Part shown: positions 1 to 8,272 of the stretch, piece by piece
How the letters are laid out: every line of letters starts with the position of its first letter
Position numbering within the stretch: the first letter of the stretch is position 1
Origin: Parvularcula sp039198765
Lineage (GTDB): Bacteria; Pseudomonadota; Alphaproteobacteria; Caulobacterales; Parvularculaceae
NCBI GenBank assembly: GCA_039198765.1
Contig: JBCCTF010000002.1
Span: 1 to 56,059 of the forward strand
DNA length: 56,059 nucleotides
Reading direction: 5' to 3'
Notes under the pieces: model-generated
Databases searched by the model: none
What the model was told of the DNA's origin: nothing
What the model saw: only the letters and a program-made list of their open reading frames with translations
Made by a program: the position numbers and the translations under genes

Positions 1-109
1 CCCGGATGCGTTGATCGAGGCGGGTGATGCCATCGCCAATCGTCCAACGGCCAGAGGCCGAGAGCTGCGGAGCCCCCTGCTCGGCGATGGAAAAGTCGGC
101 ACGCGTCAT
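1..109 (-). CDS. MlaE-family ABC permease, N-terminal fragment
   Basis: Only the first 36 codons lie in the window; the gene runs off the left edge. Reading from the ATG at 109 gives MTRADFSIAEQGAPQLSASG, then RWTIGDGITRLDQRIR. This pattern, a short beta-rich segment with a conserved Trp-Thr followed by a helix, resembles the STAS-like N-terminal extension that many alphaproteobacterial MlaE-type permeases carry before the membrane domain. The family moves phospholipid between the outer and inner membranes as part of the Mla complex. The assignment rests on a short fragment. It is divergent from the CHASE2 gene and shares a 150-base intergenic region with it. Confidence 0.45.
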   Translation of the reverse strand, partial: MTRADFSIAEQGAPQLSASGRWTIGDGITRLDQRIR

Positions 110-210
110 CGGTTTGAAAGCCTTTGTATTTACCTTACCCACCAACCACAAATTTCCTGCCAGAGAGTGTTGAAAGGCGCATGAACCATCATGACGCCAC
201 AAATGGCCGT

Positions 211-216
211 TATAAT
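211..216 (+). promoter_or_regulatory. candidate -10 box for the CHASE2 gene
   Basis: A perfect TATAAT lies 46 bases upstream of the ATG at 262. No good -35 hexamer is visible at 16-18 bases upstream. It would give a short leader of about 40 bases. Confidence 0.35.
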
Positions 217-261
217 GTCAAAAGTTAAGGCCCATCGTGTTCAGAAAGCCAGGTGCGTCCG

Positions 262-2526
262 ATGACCCTTCTTGAACAGCGCCAGGAACAGAGGCTGCGC
301 CTCTTGTTGTTGAGCCCGGCTGTGGTAATCCTCGCGATCGCTGCGCTGACGGTGCTCACGGCGCATCGGACCGGCCTGCCGACGCGCGAAGGGGCGCTGG
401 ACACGATCATGAAGCTCGCCCCGCGCCCTGCGGTGGACGTGCCCGTGGCGACGATCCTGATTGACGATGATAGCGCTGAGCGGCTTGGCGGCTGGCCATG
501 GCCGCGCTCTGCGCTGGGCGCTTTGGTGGATGCTGCGGAGGAAGCAGGCGCGGTTTCTGTAAACCTGACGATCTCCCAGGTAGGTGAAGACCCACTGTCG
601 CCAGACGTGGTGGCGCGGCGCTGGATGGCCGTCCCAGGTTTCGCCGATTTTGGCGGCGTTGAGGCGCTGCCATCGAACGACATCCTCCTCGCCCGGGCAA
701 TCGCTGGCGGTCCTGTCAGTTTGGCCGTGCACGGATCAGTTCCTGGAACGGGCAACGACCCCGACTGGGCAACCACCACTCTTCTCCGCTCGCCATGGCT
801 GCGCGCAGATGGGTTTCGCGATGCCAAGCGCGAGCTGTCTCTTCCGGGGGCGGAGCGAAAAAGTGATTTGGCTGCTGAGCTGACAGAAGCCCGTGTGCTG
901 AGCATTGGCGGGCTCCGCCGCGACCCTGACGGTGTGGTGCGCCATGTCGTTCCGCTGTTCGCCACCCCTGAAGGACCTGCCGCGACGCCGGGCATTGCCG
1001 CCCTTGCCGCTTCAGGTGAGCCGATTGCTGTCACGTTGCAGTCTGGCCTGCTCTCCAACGCGCCGCCTTCGCCGCGCAGTCTGCAAGTGGGTGCGAGCAC
1101 CGTCCTTCCGCTTACCGCGCGTTCGGAGTTCCGCCTTTGGATGCCAAAGGATGCTGCCGTCCCAGCTGTCTCAGCATGGCGTGTGCTGAACGATCCTGAG
1201 GCATGGACCGCGTCTCTCGAAGGCAGTCACGTGTTCATCGGCGAAACGCAAAGTCGGAACGGAATCGTCCGTACAGGACGAGGCCCCATGACCGCTGCCC
1301 GCGTTCATGCCTTGATCGCTAAACAAGCCGTGTACGGAGAAGCACCAGCACGTCCGCTGTGGGCAGGCTTTGCTGAAGCTGGCGCGTCTATCATCCTTGG
1401 CGCAGTGGCTGTCCTAGGGGTTATCTTCCTGCCGCCCATCCTCGGGTTTATCGGAACGATCCTGGTCGCCGTCTTGGCCTTCAGTGGGTCCTTCGCGCTG
1501 TTCCGCAGCACGGGGATGCTGCTCGATCCCTCGCCCACGATGCTCGCCTCGTTCGCTGGACCATCCGCAGTCGGACTAACTGTCCTCGCCAACATGATCG
1601 TCCGCGACGACCGCGTCCGCGGCGCGTTCCACGGTGCACTGCCGTCCGCAGTGATGCAACGTGTGCAGCGCCAGGGTGGTCGCCGCCTCCTCGCCGGGGT
1701 GCACCGTGATGTCACCGTCCTGTCATGCGCGCTGAACCTGCCTGAAGCCCTCGTCGAGCGGTTCAAGAATGATCCCGAAGCGTTCATGGAATTCCGCGCC
1801 TCCGCCAACGACCGCCTGCGCCGCACGATCCTCGATCATGAGGGCACAGTCGATTATGGTGAGGACGGACGATTGCTCGCCTATTGGAATGTGCCGCTGG
1901 ATGAGCCGAAGCACGTAGAGCAAGCCTGCTCCTGCGCGCTGAAGATGCTCGACGACGTCAGCGCGATGAGCCAGCAGGTCTCTGAAGGCCACCACCTTTC
2001 CTCCGGCGCTGCGGTGGGTGAACTGGCCGACGCACGAGTCGAAATCGGCATCGCGACAGGCCCGTGCTTCGCTGGCCCCGTCGGAATGGGCGGTCGCAAT
2101 CGCTATGCCGCCCTCGGAATGCCCGTCCGGTTCGCAGGGCGCCTCCGCGGACGTTCAGAGCTTTATGGCCCTGCCATTCTCACTGATGCGCGGGTCTTTG
2201 ACACCCTTCGCCACCACTACGCATTCCTGGACCTCGATATTGTTCGGCGTACGGCGGAAAGTGATCCTGAGGTGATCTATGGCCTCGTCGGCAACCCGTT
2301 CCTGAAAGCCTCCAAGACATTCCGAGACCTCGCCGAAGTGCAGAAGAGCCTGCTCGATGCATGGCGCGAACATGATCTCAGCACAGCGACACGGCAGCTG
2401 CAGAAACTGCGCGGCATCCCCGGCGTGCCGCAGCCTTATGTCGAGCTCTTCGAGAAACGCATCATGGCCGCCCGCCTCGCAAAGGCTCGCCGCGGCAGTG
2501 ACTACGCGGATGTGCTAGGCCTTTAG
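262..2526 (+). CDS. CHASE2 sensor with degenerate class III cyclase domain
   Basis: This membrane protein has a first transmembrane helix near residues 15-35 and an extracytoplasmic CHASE2 domain to about 340. Three hydrophobic segments follow (about 365-450), then a cytoplasmic nucleotide-cyclase homology domain (about 475-680). CHASE2 proteins sense unknown ligands in the periplasm. The cyclase domain looks inactive. The usual metal-binding Asp after the first strand (VTVLF-x-D) reads VTVLSCAL, near residue 490. The second metal motif (GD before the MAxW strand) reads YGEDGRLLAYW. The GDxVNxAxR motif reads GMPVRFAGR, so the Asn is Arg. I chose the ATG at 262 because an AGG sits 8 bases upstream; an in-frame GTG at 253 is also possible. 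It may be an allosteric or scaffold protein rather than a cyclase. Confidence 0.85.
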   Translation: MTLLEQRQEQRLRLLLLSPAVVILAIAALTVLTAHRTGLPTREGALDTIMKLAPRPAVDVPVATILIDDDSAERLGGWPWPRSALGALVDAAEEAGAVSVNLTISQVGEDPLSPDVVARRWMAVPGFADFGGVEALPSNDILLARAIAGGPVSLAVHGSVPGTGNDPDWATTTLLRSPWLRADGFRDAKRELSLPGAERKSDLAAELTEARVLSIGGLRRDPDGVVRHVVPLFATPEGPAATPGIAALAASGEPIAVTLQSGLLSNAPPSPRSLQVGASTVLPLTARSEFRLWMPKDAAVPAVSAWRVLNDPEAWTASLEGSHVFIGETQSRNGIVRTGRGPMTAARVHALIAKQAVYGEAPARPLWAGFAEAGASIILGAVAVLGVIFLPPILGFIGTILVAVLAFSGSFALFRSTGMLLDPSPTMLASFAGPSAVGLTVLANMIVRDDRVRGAFHGALPSAVMQRVQRQGGRRLLAGVHRDVTVLSCALNLPEALVERFKNDPEAFMEFRASANDRLRRTILDHEGTVDYGEDGRLLAYWNVPLDEPKHVEQACSCALKMLDDVSAMSQQVSEGHHLSSGAAVGELADARVEIGIATGPCFAGPVGMGGRNRYAALGMPVRFAGRLRGRSELYGPAILTDARVFDTLRHHYAFLDLDIVRRTAESDPEVIYGLVGNPFLKASKTFRDLAEVQKSLLDAWREHDLSTATRQLQKLRGIPGVPQPYVELFEKRIMAARLAKARRGSDYADVLGL

Positions 2527-2816
2527 CAGACCGATTACTTCGCCCACGGAAGAGATGGGCGCGAGGCTCCCGATCCTGGAAAAGGTCGGAGACGGTTGCG
2601 GGCAGTGTTGCTCACGCCACCTTTCTCAGCCCACCGAGCGACGTGGTTCGAGACCGGTTTCGCGGTCCACACTCTGCAGGAGCATCAACTGATCGGGCGT
2701 CGGGATTCGATTTGGAGTCCCGATAACGCGTCGGTTCGTCGGATGCTCGACCCGTAGCCCGGATGCGCCGCACCAACGCGATGGTTTGAAGAAACGCCAA
2801 GAAGCCTTCGTCTCCC
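2527..2816. other. intergenic region, no supported gene
   Basis: About 290 bases between the CHASE2 stop and the TetR promoter hold no ORF with recognisable sequence. The only open frame is a 62-codon minus-strand frame (2612-2800) with no ribosome-binding site or family likeness. It may be decayed DNA. No tRNA or strong terminator is visible. Confidence 0.5.
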
Positions 2817-2868
2817 TTGACCAGCGAACTATTCCCCTATAAAAAACAATCGTTCGTTTTTATAGGGG
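2817..2868 (+). promoter_or_regulatory. TetR promoter with overlapping palindromic operator
   Basis: A -35-like TTGACC (2817-2822) is 15 bases from TATAAA (2838-2843). Over the -10 box lies a perfect 12-bp inverted repeat, CCCCTATAAAAA (2834-2845) and TTTTTATAGGGG (2857-2868), with an 11-base centre ACAATCGTTCG. The right arm also supplies the GGGGG ribosome-binding site of the TetR gene at 2876. A regulator bound here would block its own promoter, and the same repeat folded in RNA would hide the ribosome-binding site. Autorepression is the usual behaviour of TetR-family genes; here it is inferred from position. Confidence 0.65.
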
Positions 2869-2875
2869 GCGCACG

Positions 2876-3505
2876 ATGCCGGCACTCAGTACAGATGCCA
2901 TGGAGGATCGGAGGGAGGCGCTCTTGCTAGCGGCCTTTCGGGTCTTCGGACGGAAGGGCTACCATTCCGCGTCGATACGGGACATTTGCAAGGAGGCGGG
3001 TACCTCTGTTGGCGGTCTCTACGTCCACTTCAACGGCAAAGAAGACATCATTGCCGCCGTCGCTGAGATGTTTAGGTCACGCCGAGAAAAGGCCGTGGAG
3101 GCGCAGACCTCTGACACCAAGAGCACACGGACCAGCGCTCGTCTCTCCGCAGCACTCCGGGCAGCAGCAATTGCACCGTACAGGGATGATCGTGCTACAT
3201 TACTGGCTGACGTTGCCTTGATGGGACAGGCTGTACACATCCCGGCCCTGAAGTCCGTTCTCCAAGAGACAGACAAAGAGCATATCGCCCGACATGCTTC
3301 GTTTATCGCAGATGCGGAGAATCTGACATCTCAGCAGAAATCAGACTTGGCTCATCTCGTTACGGCGGTGGGCTATGGTCTGGTGACGCTCTCAGCATAC
3401 GATGACGAATTCCGGCCCGACGGCTGCATTCGCCTCCTCGAAAGCTTGCTCGCCAACGTGCTCGATGCAGGTCAGCTTTCAGCTGCGGGGGAGGCACCGG
3501 AATGA
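2876..3505 (+). CDS. TetR/AcrR family transcriptional regulator
   Basis: The protein has 209 residues. The N-terminal helix-turn-helix is typical of the family: an ALLLAAFRVFGRKGYHSASI stretch, then DICKEAGTSVGGLYVHFNGK, matching the conserved 'AA..LF...G...T....IA..AGVS.G..Y.HF..K' pattern. The C-terminal part (about 70-205) is the all-helical ligand and dimer domain, which gives no clue to the ligand. The start at 2876 follows an AGGGGG six bases upstream; a second ATG at 2900 (residue 9) would also leave the whole HTH. It overlaps the CPBP gene by four bases (ATGA), so the two are one operon. Most likely it represses itself and the downstream membrane protease through the palindrome at 2834-2868. 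Confidence 0.9.
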   Translation: MPALSTDAMEDRREALLLAAFRVFGRKGYHSASIRDICKEAGTSVGGLYVHFNGKEDIIAAVAEMFRSRREKAVEAQTSDTKSTRTSARLSAALRAAAIAPYRDDRATLLADVALMGQAVHIPALKSVLQETDKEHIARHASFIADAENLTSQQKSDLAHLVTAVGYGLVTLSAYDDEFRPDGCIRLLESLLANVLDAGQLSAAGEAPE

Positions 3506-4473
3506 CAGCCTCCAACGGACATCAGAAACGGCATGTTTCGGCGGGTTTGGACCGGAACAGGCCTGTCCTGCCGTTCTTTATACTGATTTTCTCTTCGTGG
3601 ATTCTCTGGATCCCAGCAGGGGCACGGGCAGCAGCGGTTCTCCCCTTTCCTTGGCCATTCGAGCTCGCATTCTTTGGGGCGTTCATGCCCTTTGTTCTGG
3701 GGCTCGTCTTTACAGTCCGGGCCGGAGGAGCAGCGGCATTCATGCGCCTTCTCGGGCGGTTTATCGCGTGGCGATTTCCGATCGGCTATTGGGTTTACGC
3801 GCTGTTCGCGATGCCCGCTGCCGCACTCACCATGGCGCTCGTGCTCACCACCGTCGGTGACAGCACTCTTTTCTCCGACGGTATCGCCCGCCTCTTCAAT
3901 GGAGAAGCCATCGCTGGTGTCATGGCCCGAAACAACGCGAACGTGTACGAGAGCATGGGACTGTTCACCGCCTTCTACGATTGGCAGGCCGGTTCCGCCG
4001 CAGCGTTCTTTATAGGGTTCGCTGGGATTGCACTCTTGGAAGGCGGCGTCAGCGAGGAGCCTGGCTGGCGCGGTTTTGCGTATCCTGTCCTCAGAAACCG
4101 TTGGGCAGCGCTTCCTGCCGCCCTCGCAGTGGGAGCTGTTTGGGCCGCTTGGCATATTGGTCCGCAGCAGTGGCGAATTCTGTTTGCTGATGGTCTCGAT
4201 GCGTTTTTGGCGTTTCTGCCAGGATACCTCGCCCTTTACGTCGTTGGTGTCCTGCCACTGTCGGTCATTTTCGCTTGGCTCTACGATTCCACTCGGGGGT
4301 CGCTTTTGGCTTGTTTCGTCATCCACGCCAGCTTCAACATGACCAGCACGCTAGCCAATCAGATGTTTGACGGCCCCGTTATTCTTGGGGTGATCGCACT
4401 CCTTTGGGGAACGGTGGTCGCCATCCTTGTCACGCGCGGGTGGCGCCACTTCGCGCCGAGGCACCTCCGCTGA
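3502..4473 (+). CDS. CPBP family intramembrane metalloprotease
   Basis: A 323-residue protein with about eight hydrophobic segments. It carries the CPBP (CAAX protease / Abi) signatures: motif 1 EEPGWRGFAYPVL near residues 188-200 (EExxxR), a histidine in WAAWHIGPQQW near 220, and motif 3 HASFNMTS near 275 (HxxxN). These residues form the metal-dependent active site in membrane proteases related to Rce1. Bacterial members cleave or process membrane peptides and often give immunity to bacteriocins; the substrate here is unknown. Translation is coupled to the TetR gene through an ATGA overlap, so the protease is probably induced by whatever releases that repressor. Confidence 0.88.
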   Translation: MTASNGHQKRHVSAGLDRNRPVLPFFILIFSSWILWIPAGARAAAVLPFPWPFELAFFGAFMPFVLGLVFTVRAGGAAAFMRLLGRFIAWRFPIGYWVYALFAMPAAALTMALVLTTVGDSTLFSDGIARLFNGEAIAGVMARNNANVYESMGLFTAFYDWQAGSAAAFFIGFAGIALLEGGVSEEPGWRGFAYPVLRNRWAALPAALAVGAVWAAWHIGPQQWRILFADGLDAFLAFLPGYLALYVVGVLPLSVIFAWLYDSTRGSLLACFVIHASFNMTSTLANQMFDGPVILGVIALLWGTVVAILVTRGWRHFAPRHLR

Positions 4474-4547
4474 TCACCGCCATACGACGAGTGGTCCGAC
4501 TGTCCTCCCATCGTGATGGCGGGGGATCGGTGTTTGCCGGCCGGATT

Positions 4548-5201
4548 CTAGTTCGAAGAGATGGAGCCCGAGGCACCGCTGGCGACGTTGGTCTTGCGGC
4601 CTTCTTTGAGGCGTGCAGACAGCGCGTCGGCGGTCCGGCCAAGCTCGAGGATTGCTTGGTTGTAGCCCGCCTTCATGCGGCGGATTTCTGCGCGGTCGAC
4701 GGTGCCGTCGCGCTTGGCGAGCATCGACATCGTCTCAGCATAGACAAGGCGCGACTCACGGGTCTCAACAATCGCCGCTTCAATGGTCCGCAGGTCAGAC
4801 TTCACAGGCTGGCTGCCGCGAGCAGCATCGCGGCCGAGCTGGGCAATAGCCCATGCTTCTGACAGCGTCGTCTCCATGTCACGGCGCACGGTAAGGACCG
4901 TTTGCTCAGGCGTGGACTCGATCGCTTCGAGGTAGGTGTTCGCCAGTGCTTTTGGCGACGGGCCACCAACGGCGAAGATCATGGTCATCAGACCATCGTT
5001 CTTCTCAGCGGACGCATCGACCCAGGGCTGCTGCTCAAGATTGGTCAGTGCGGCAGAAAGCTGCGCTCGCTCAGCAGTATGTGCGGAAGTACCGCCTCCT
5101 GCGCCGTCGCTCATAGACAGCTTCACCGACGCACAACCGGTCATCGTCAGCGCTAGCGCCGTTGCCGCAAGAAGTCTCAAAGCCGCTGTCTTCCCATTCA
5201 T
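4548..5201 (-). CDS. lipoprotein of unknown function
   Basis: A 217-residue protein that I do not recognise. It begins with a lipoprotein signal peptide: charged start, hydrophobic core LLAATALALT, and lipobox MTGC with Cys at residue 23. So it should be anchored to the inner or outer membrane from the periplasmic side. The mature part is mostly alpha-helical and rich in Ala, Glu and Arg, with long amphipathic stretches (about 95-200) that could form a helical bundle. The C-terminal tail is Ser/Gly-rich. It stands alone, convergent with the CPBP gene and divergent from the iminopeptidase gene. Confidence 0.8.
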   Translation of the reverse strand: MNGKTAALRLLAATALALTMTGCASVKLSMSDGAGGGTSAHTAERAQLSAALTNLEQQPWVDASAEKNDGLMTMIFAVGGPSPKALANTYLEAIESTPEQTVLTVRRDMETTLSEAWAIAQLGRDAARGSQPVKSDLRTIEAAIVETRESRLVYAETMSMLAKRDGTVDRAEIRRMKAGYNQAILELGRTADALSARLKEGRKTNVASGASGSISSN

Positions 5202-5330
5202 TCTACGCGCCCACCACGATTACACCGTCAAAACCTCCACCCCCGAGGAGAAATCGACACTTGCCGTTAGAGCTGACCGCGTTAACCGTCTTCTAAACAC
5301 ATCGATAGTTATTTCGTAAAGGCTTCACGT

Positions 5331-6281
5331 TTGCGCCCTTCTTTCTATCCCCCCATCGAGCCCTTTGTCCGTGCGCGTCTTCGAGTCTCGCCGCTGCACG
5401 AGATCTATTATGAGGTCAGTGGCAATCCGCAGGGGAAGCCCGTGGTCGTCTGTCATGGCGGGCCTGGCGGCGGTTCGACACCATCCATGCGCCGGTACTT
5501 TGATCCGGAGCGGTACAAGATCGTGATCTTCGATCAGCGAGGCTGCGGGCGCAGCACGCCGCACGCGGAGCTCCGTGAGAACTCTACATGGGATCTCGTT
5601 GCCGATATGGAACGGTTGCGAGCGGAATTGGACATTGAACGTTGGCAAGTTTTCGGCGGCTCGTGGGGATCGACCCTCGCCCTGTCCTACGCGCTGAAGC
5701 ATCCTGACCATGTCAGCGAGCTAGTGCTGCGCGGGATTTTCACCCTGCGGCAGAGCGAGCTGCTCTGGTTCTACCAGGAAGGCGCCAATTGGGTGTTCCC
5801 TGAGGCCTGGGAGAGCTTTCTGGCCCCTATCCCTGAGGAAGAGAGGGGTGATCTCATCTCCGCCTACAAGCGGCGGCTTCAGGGCGATAACCACGCCGAG
5901 CAGGTGGAAGCGGCCAAAGCCTGGTCGGTCTGGGAGGGCTCAACCGTCTCCCTGTTCCCGAGCCGTGAGCGGATGGACAGCTTCTCCAACGACCGCTTCG
6001 CCATCGCCTTCGCGCGGATCGAGAACCACTATTTCACTGAAACCGGGTTCTTCGAGTACGATGGCTGGATCATCGACCAAGCGCCGAAGCTTGCGGGCAT
6101 CCCAGGCACCATTGTGCAGGGCCGCTACGATGTGGTGACGCCGATGAAGTCCGCCTGGGAGTTGCACCAGCGGTGGCCTGGCAGTGTGCTGAAAGTCATC
6201 CCCGACGCTGGCCACGCGGCAAGCGAGCCCGGCATCGTCGCCGCGCTCGTTTCCGCCACCGACAGCTACGCCGGCAAGTAG
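5331..6281 (+). CDS. pip: prolyl iminopeptidase (alpha/beta hydrolase, S33)
   Basis: A 316-residue protein that aligns over its whole length with proline iminopeptidases, which remove N-terminal proline from peptides in the cytoplasm. Visible landmarks: YPPIEPF at the start, the oxyanion-hole motif HGGPGGG (42-48), DQRGCGRS, the nucleophile elbow GGSWGS (Ser 111), and the late motifs GRYDVVTP (Asp) and DAGHAA (His) of the catalytic triad. The start is TTG at 5331, eight bases after an AAAGG; no upstream ATG is in frame. It ends four bases before the convergent transporter gene. Confidence 0.93.
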   Translation: MRPSFYPPIEPFVRARLRVSPLHEIYYEVSGNPQGKPVVVCHGGPGGGSTPSMRRYFDPERYKIVIFDQRGCGRSTPHAELRENSTWDLVADMERLRAELDIERWQVFGGSWGSTLALSYALKHPDHVSELVLRGIFTLRQSELLWFYQEGANWVFPEAWESFLAPIPEEERGDLISAYKRRLQGDNHAEQVEAAKAWSVWEGSTVSLFPSRERMDSFSNDRFAIAFARIENHYFTETGFFEYDGWIIDQAPKLAGIPGTIVQGRYDVVTPMKSAWELHQRWPGSVLKVIPDAGHAASEPGIVAALVSATDSYAGK

Positions 6282-6284
6282 CGC

Positions 6285-7793
6285 TTAGTCACCGAAAATG
6301 AACGGCGCGAGGAAGCCGTAGACCAGGATCAGGCCAACAACAGTCGGGCAGACGTAGCGGATGAGGAAGTACCAGCGCTGGTAGTCTCCTTCCGTCTCAA
6401 ACCCGAGTTCCTCGCGGCTCGACGACGAGGTTACGGCGTGGCCTGCGAAGATCGACACGAGGAACCCGCCGAGCGGTAGGAAGATAGAACCCGTCAGTTG
6501 GTCCGTTGCATCGAGAATGTTGCTGCCGCCCATGATCGGCAGCCACTCCGGCGTGCGCAGCGTGTTGATGCCGTTGCCCGCACCATCAGCACCGACAGGC
6601 ACCTGGCTCAGGGCGTGGAACACGCCGATGATGAAGATCGTCACGCCAATGATCACCGTGCCGATCAAACGGCGCCGGTTCCGCAGCGACGGATCGAGAT
6701 AGAAGTCACCCTTGGCGTGAGACGCAGGCACCTCGAACAACGAGATGGCTGAGGTCAGTGCCGCAAAGACGCCCATGGCGAAGAACGCGATGCCAAAGAT
6801 GCTGCCAAACGGCATCTGACTAAACGCAAGAAGCAGCGGGCCGAAGATGAGGCCGAGGCCACCAGCCGGCTCAAGACCGTACTGGAAGACCACCGGGAAC
6901 ACCGCGAGACCGGCGATCAGCGCGACGCCTGTGTCCGCACCAGCAACCGTGGTTGCTGCGCCTGGGATGCTCGTGTCCCGGGACAGATAGATCCCGTAGG
7001 TGATCATCAGTGCTGAGCCGAGGGAGAGCGAGAAGAACGCCTGCCCCACGGCGTTGACCAGGATCTCGCCGTTCAAGAATTGCTGACCGAGCTGATCAAG
7101 CTTCGGCGCGAAGAGGAAGTTCAGCGCAGCGCCGGCGTCACCCGTCGCCATCGAGATGATCGACAGCACGACCAGCAGGAAGAAGAAGACGGGCATGAGC
7201 AGGGTCGCCGCTTTTTCGATGCCGCCTTTGACACCGCGGCTGACGATGAACGTGCAGAGCACCATGAAGACGCCGTGGTAGAAGATCATCGTCCCTGGCG
7301 AGGCGAGAAGCGCAGGGAACGTCGCGGTGATCTCATCATTGCTCTTACCATCGAACGCCGAGCCCGCGAGTGCGCCCAGACCGTTGGCGCCGATCGAGCT
7401 GAAAAGATCCCCGATCAAGTAGACCATGAAGTAGAGAAGCCAGCCCGCGATCACCGAGTAAAAAGTGACGATCAAGAAGCTGGCGAGAAGGCCGATCCAG
7501 GCCATCCAGCCCCACATGCTCGACGCGCCTTCAGCTTTCGCGAGGCGCTGGATCGCCGCCACAGGGGTACCGCCGCCGCGACGACCCAGGAACAGCTCAG
7601 CCATGAGGACGGGCAGGCCAATGGCAAAGACCGCCAGCATGTAGACGATGACGAACGCGCCGCCGCCGTTCTCACCGGCTTGATACGGGAACCGCACCAG
7701 GTTGCCGATGCCCACCGCAGAGCCGATGGCCGCGAGCACAAACGCCGCTCTGCCCGACCAAGTTTCGTCCTTGCCCTCGCGTGATACTGCCAT
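6285..7793 (-). CDS. neurotransmitter:sodium symporter (NSS/SNF) family transporter
   Basis: A 502-residue protein with 11-12 transmembrane segments. The N-terminal signature AAIGSAVGIGNLVRFPYQAG contains the unwound first helix that holds the two sodium ions and the substrate in LeuT-like transporters. A conserved GGGAFVIVYML follows. Prokaryotic members import amino acids or related amines with Na+; the substrate cannot be read from sequence. The start at 7793 places the family's usual short cytoplasmic tail before helix 1. It is divergent from the HPt gene, with 134 bases between. Confidence 0.93.
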   Translation of the reverse strand: MAVSREGKDETWSGRAAFVLAAIGSAVGIGNLVRFPYQAGENGGGAFVIVYMLAVFAIGLPVLMAELFLGRRGGGTPVAAIQRLAKAEGASSMWGWMAWIGLLASFLIVTFYSVIAGWLLYFMVYLIGDLFSSIGANGLGALAGSAFDGKSNDEITATFPALLASPGTMIFYHGVFMVLCTFIVSRGVKGGIEKAATLLMPVFFFLLVVLSIISMATGDAGAALNFLFAPKLDQLGQQFLNGEILVNAVGQAFFSLSLGSALMITYGIYLSRDTSIPGAATTVAGADTGVALIAGLAVFPVVFQYGLEPAGGLGLIFGPLLLAFSQMPFGSIFGIAFFAMGVFAALTSAISLFEVPASHAKGDFYLDPSLRNRRRLIGTVIIGVTIFIIGVFHALSQVPVGADGAGNGINTLRTPEWLPIMGGSNILDATDQLTGSIFLPLGGFLVSIFAGHAVTSSSSREELGFETEGDYQRWYFLIRYVCPTVVGLILVYGFLAPFIFGD

Positions 7794-7927
7794 AAACGCT
7801 GTCCGCCCTCGTGGTTCTTTTGCCCAAATCGCGCGCCGTTATTCGGGTTTTTACCGGTTCTGGCAATCCTCCCCCAAATCAGACCACCGTAAGGTTTCCT
7901 GACGCGCTGAAGTACGGGGCAAAAACA

Positions 7928-8272
7928 ATGCAAATTATCGACGACGAGCAAATCGGCATGCTAATCGAAGGCGCTGGCCTCGAAGCAGTGCTGCCCATCC
8001 TCGAAGCCTACTGGGAGTCAAACGACCAGCTGACGGCCGCTCTTGAAGCAAGCCTGAATGCAAACGATCCCAAGGAGATAGCGGCCCAGGCGCATGGCCT
8101 CAAAGGCTCCTCAGCGAACCTCGGTGCGGTCCTCGTGGCCTCGCGTGCGCTGGAGATCGAACTGGCTGCCAAGGAAGGTAATCTCGATGCCGCGCGCGAC
8201 GCTTACGCCAAGCTCGACAGCGATATTGCTGAGACGAAGAAAGCGTTCGACGCGCTGACCGCGGCGGCTTAG
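7928..8272 (+). CDS. orphan HPt-domain phosphotransfer protein
   Basis: A 114-residue protein made of a single histidine phosphotransfer domain. The phosphorylated His is His 56 in AAQAHGLKGSSANLG, the canonical HPt signature. HPt proteins relay phosphate between hybrid histidine kinases and response regulators in the cytoplasm. I chose the ATG at 7928, ten bases after a GGGG; the frame is open further upstream (to 7811) but that sequence does not resemble the family. No kinase or response regulator lies nearby, so partners must be elsewhere. Its stop overlaps the stop of rodA on the other strand by four bases. Confidence 0.88.
   Translation: MQIIDDEQIGMLIEGAGLEAVLPILEAYWESNDQLTAALEASLNANDPKEIAAQAHGLKGSSANLGAVLVASRALEIELAAKEGNLDAARDAYAKLDSDIAETKKAFDALTAAA

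Noticed and set aside
3472..4326. 284-codon minus-strand open frame opposite the CPBP gene
   Set aside because: The protease on the plus strand has its active-site motifs; the antisense frame has none.
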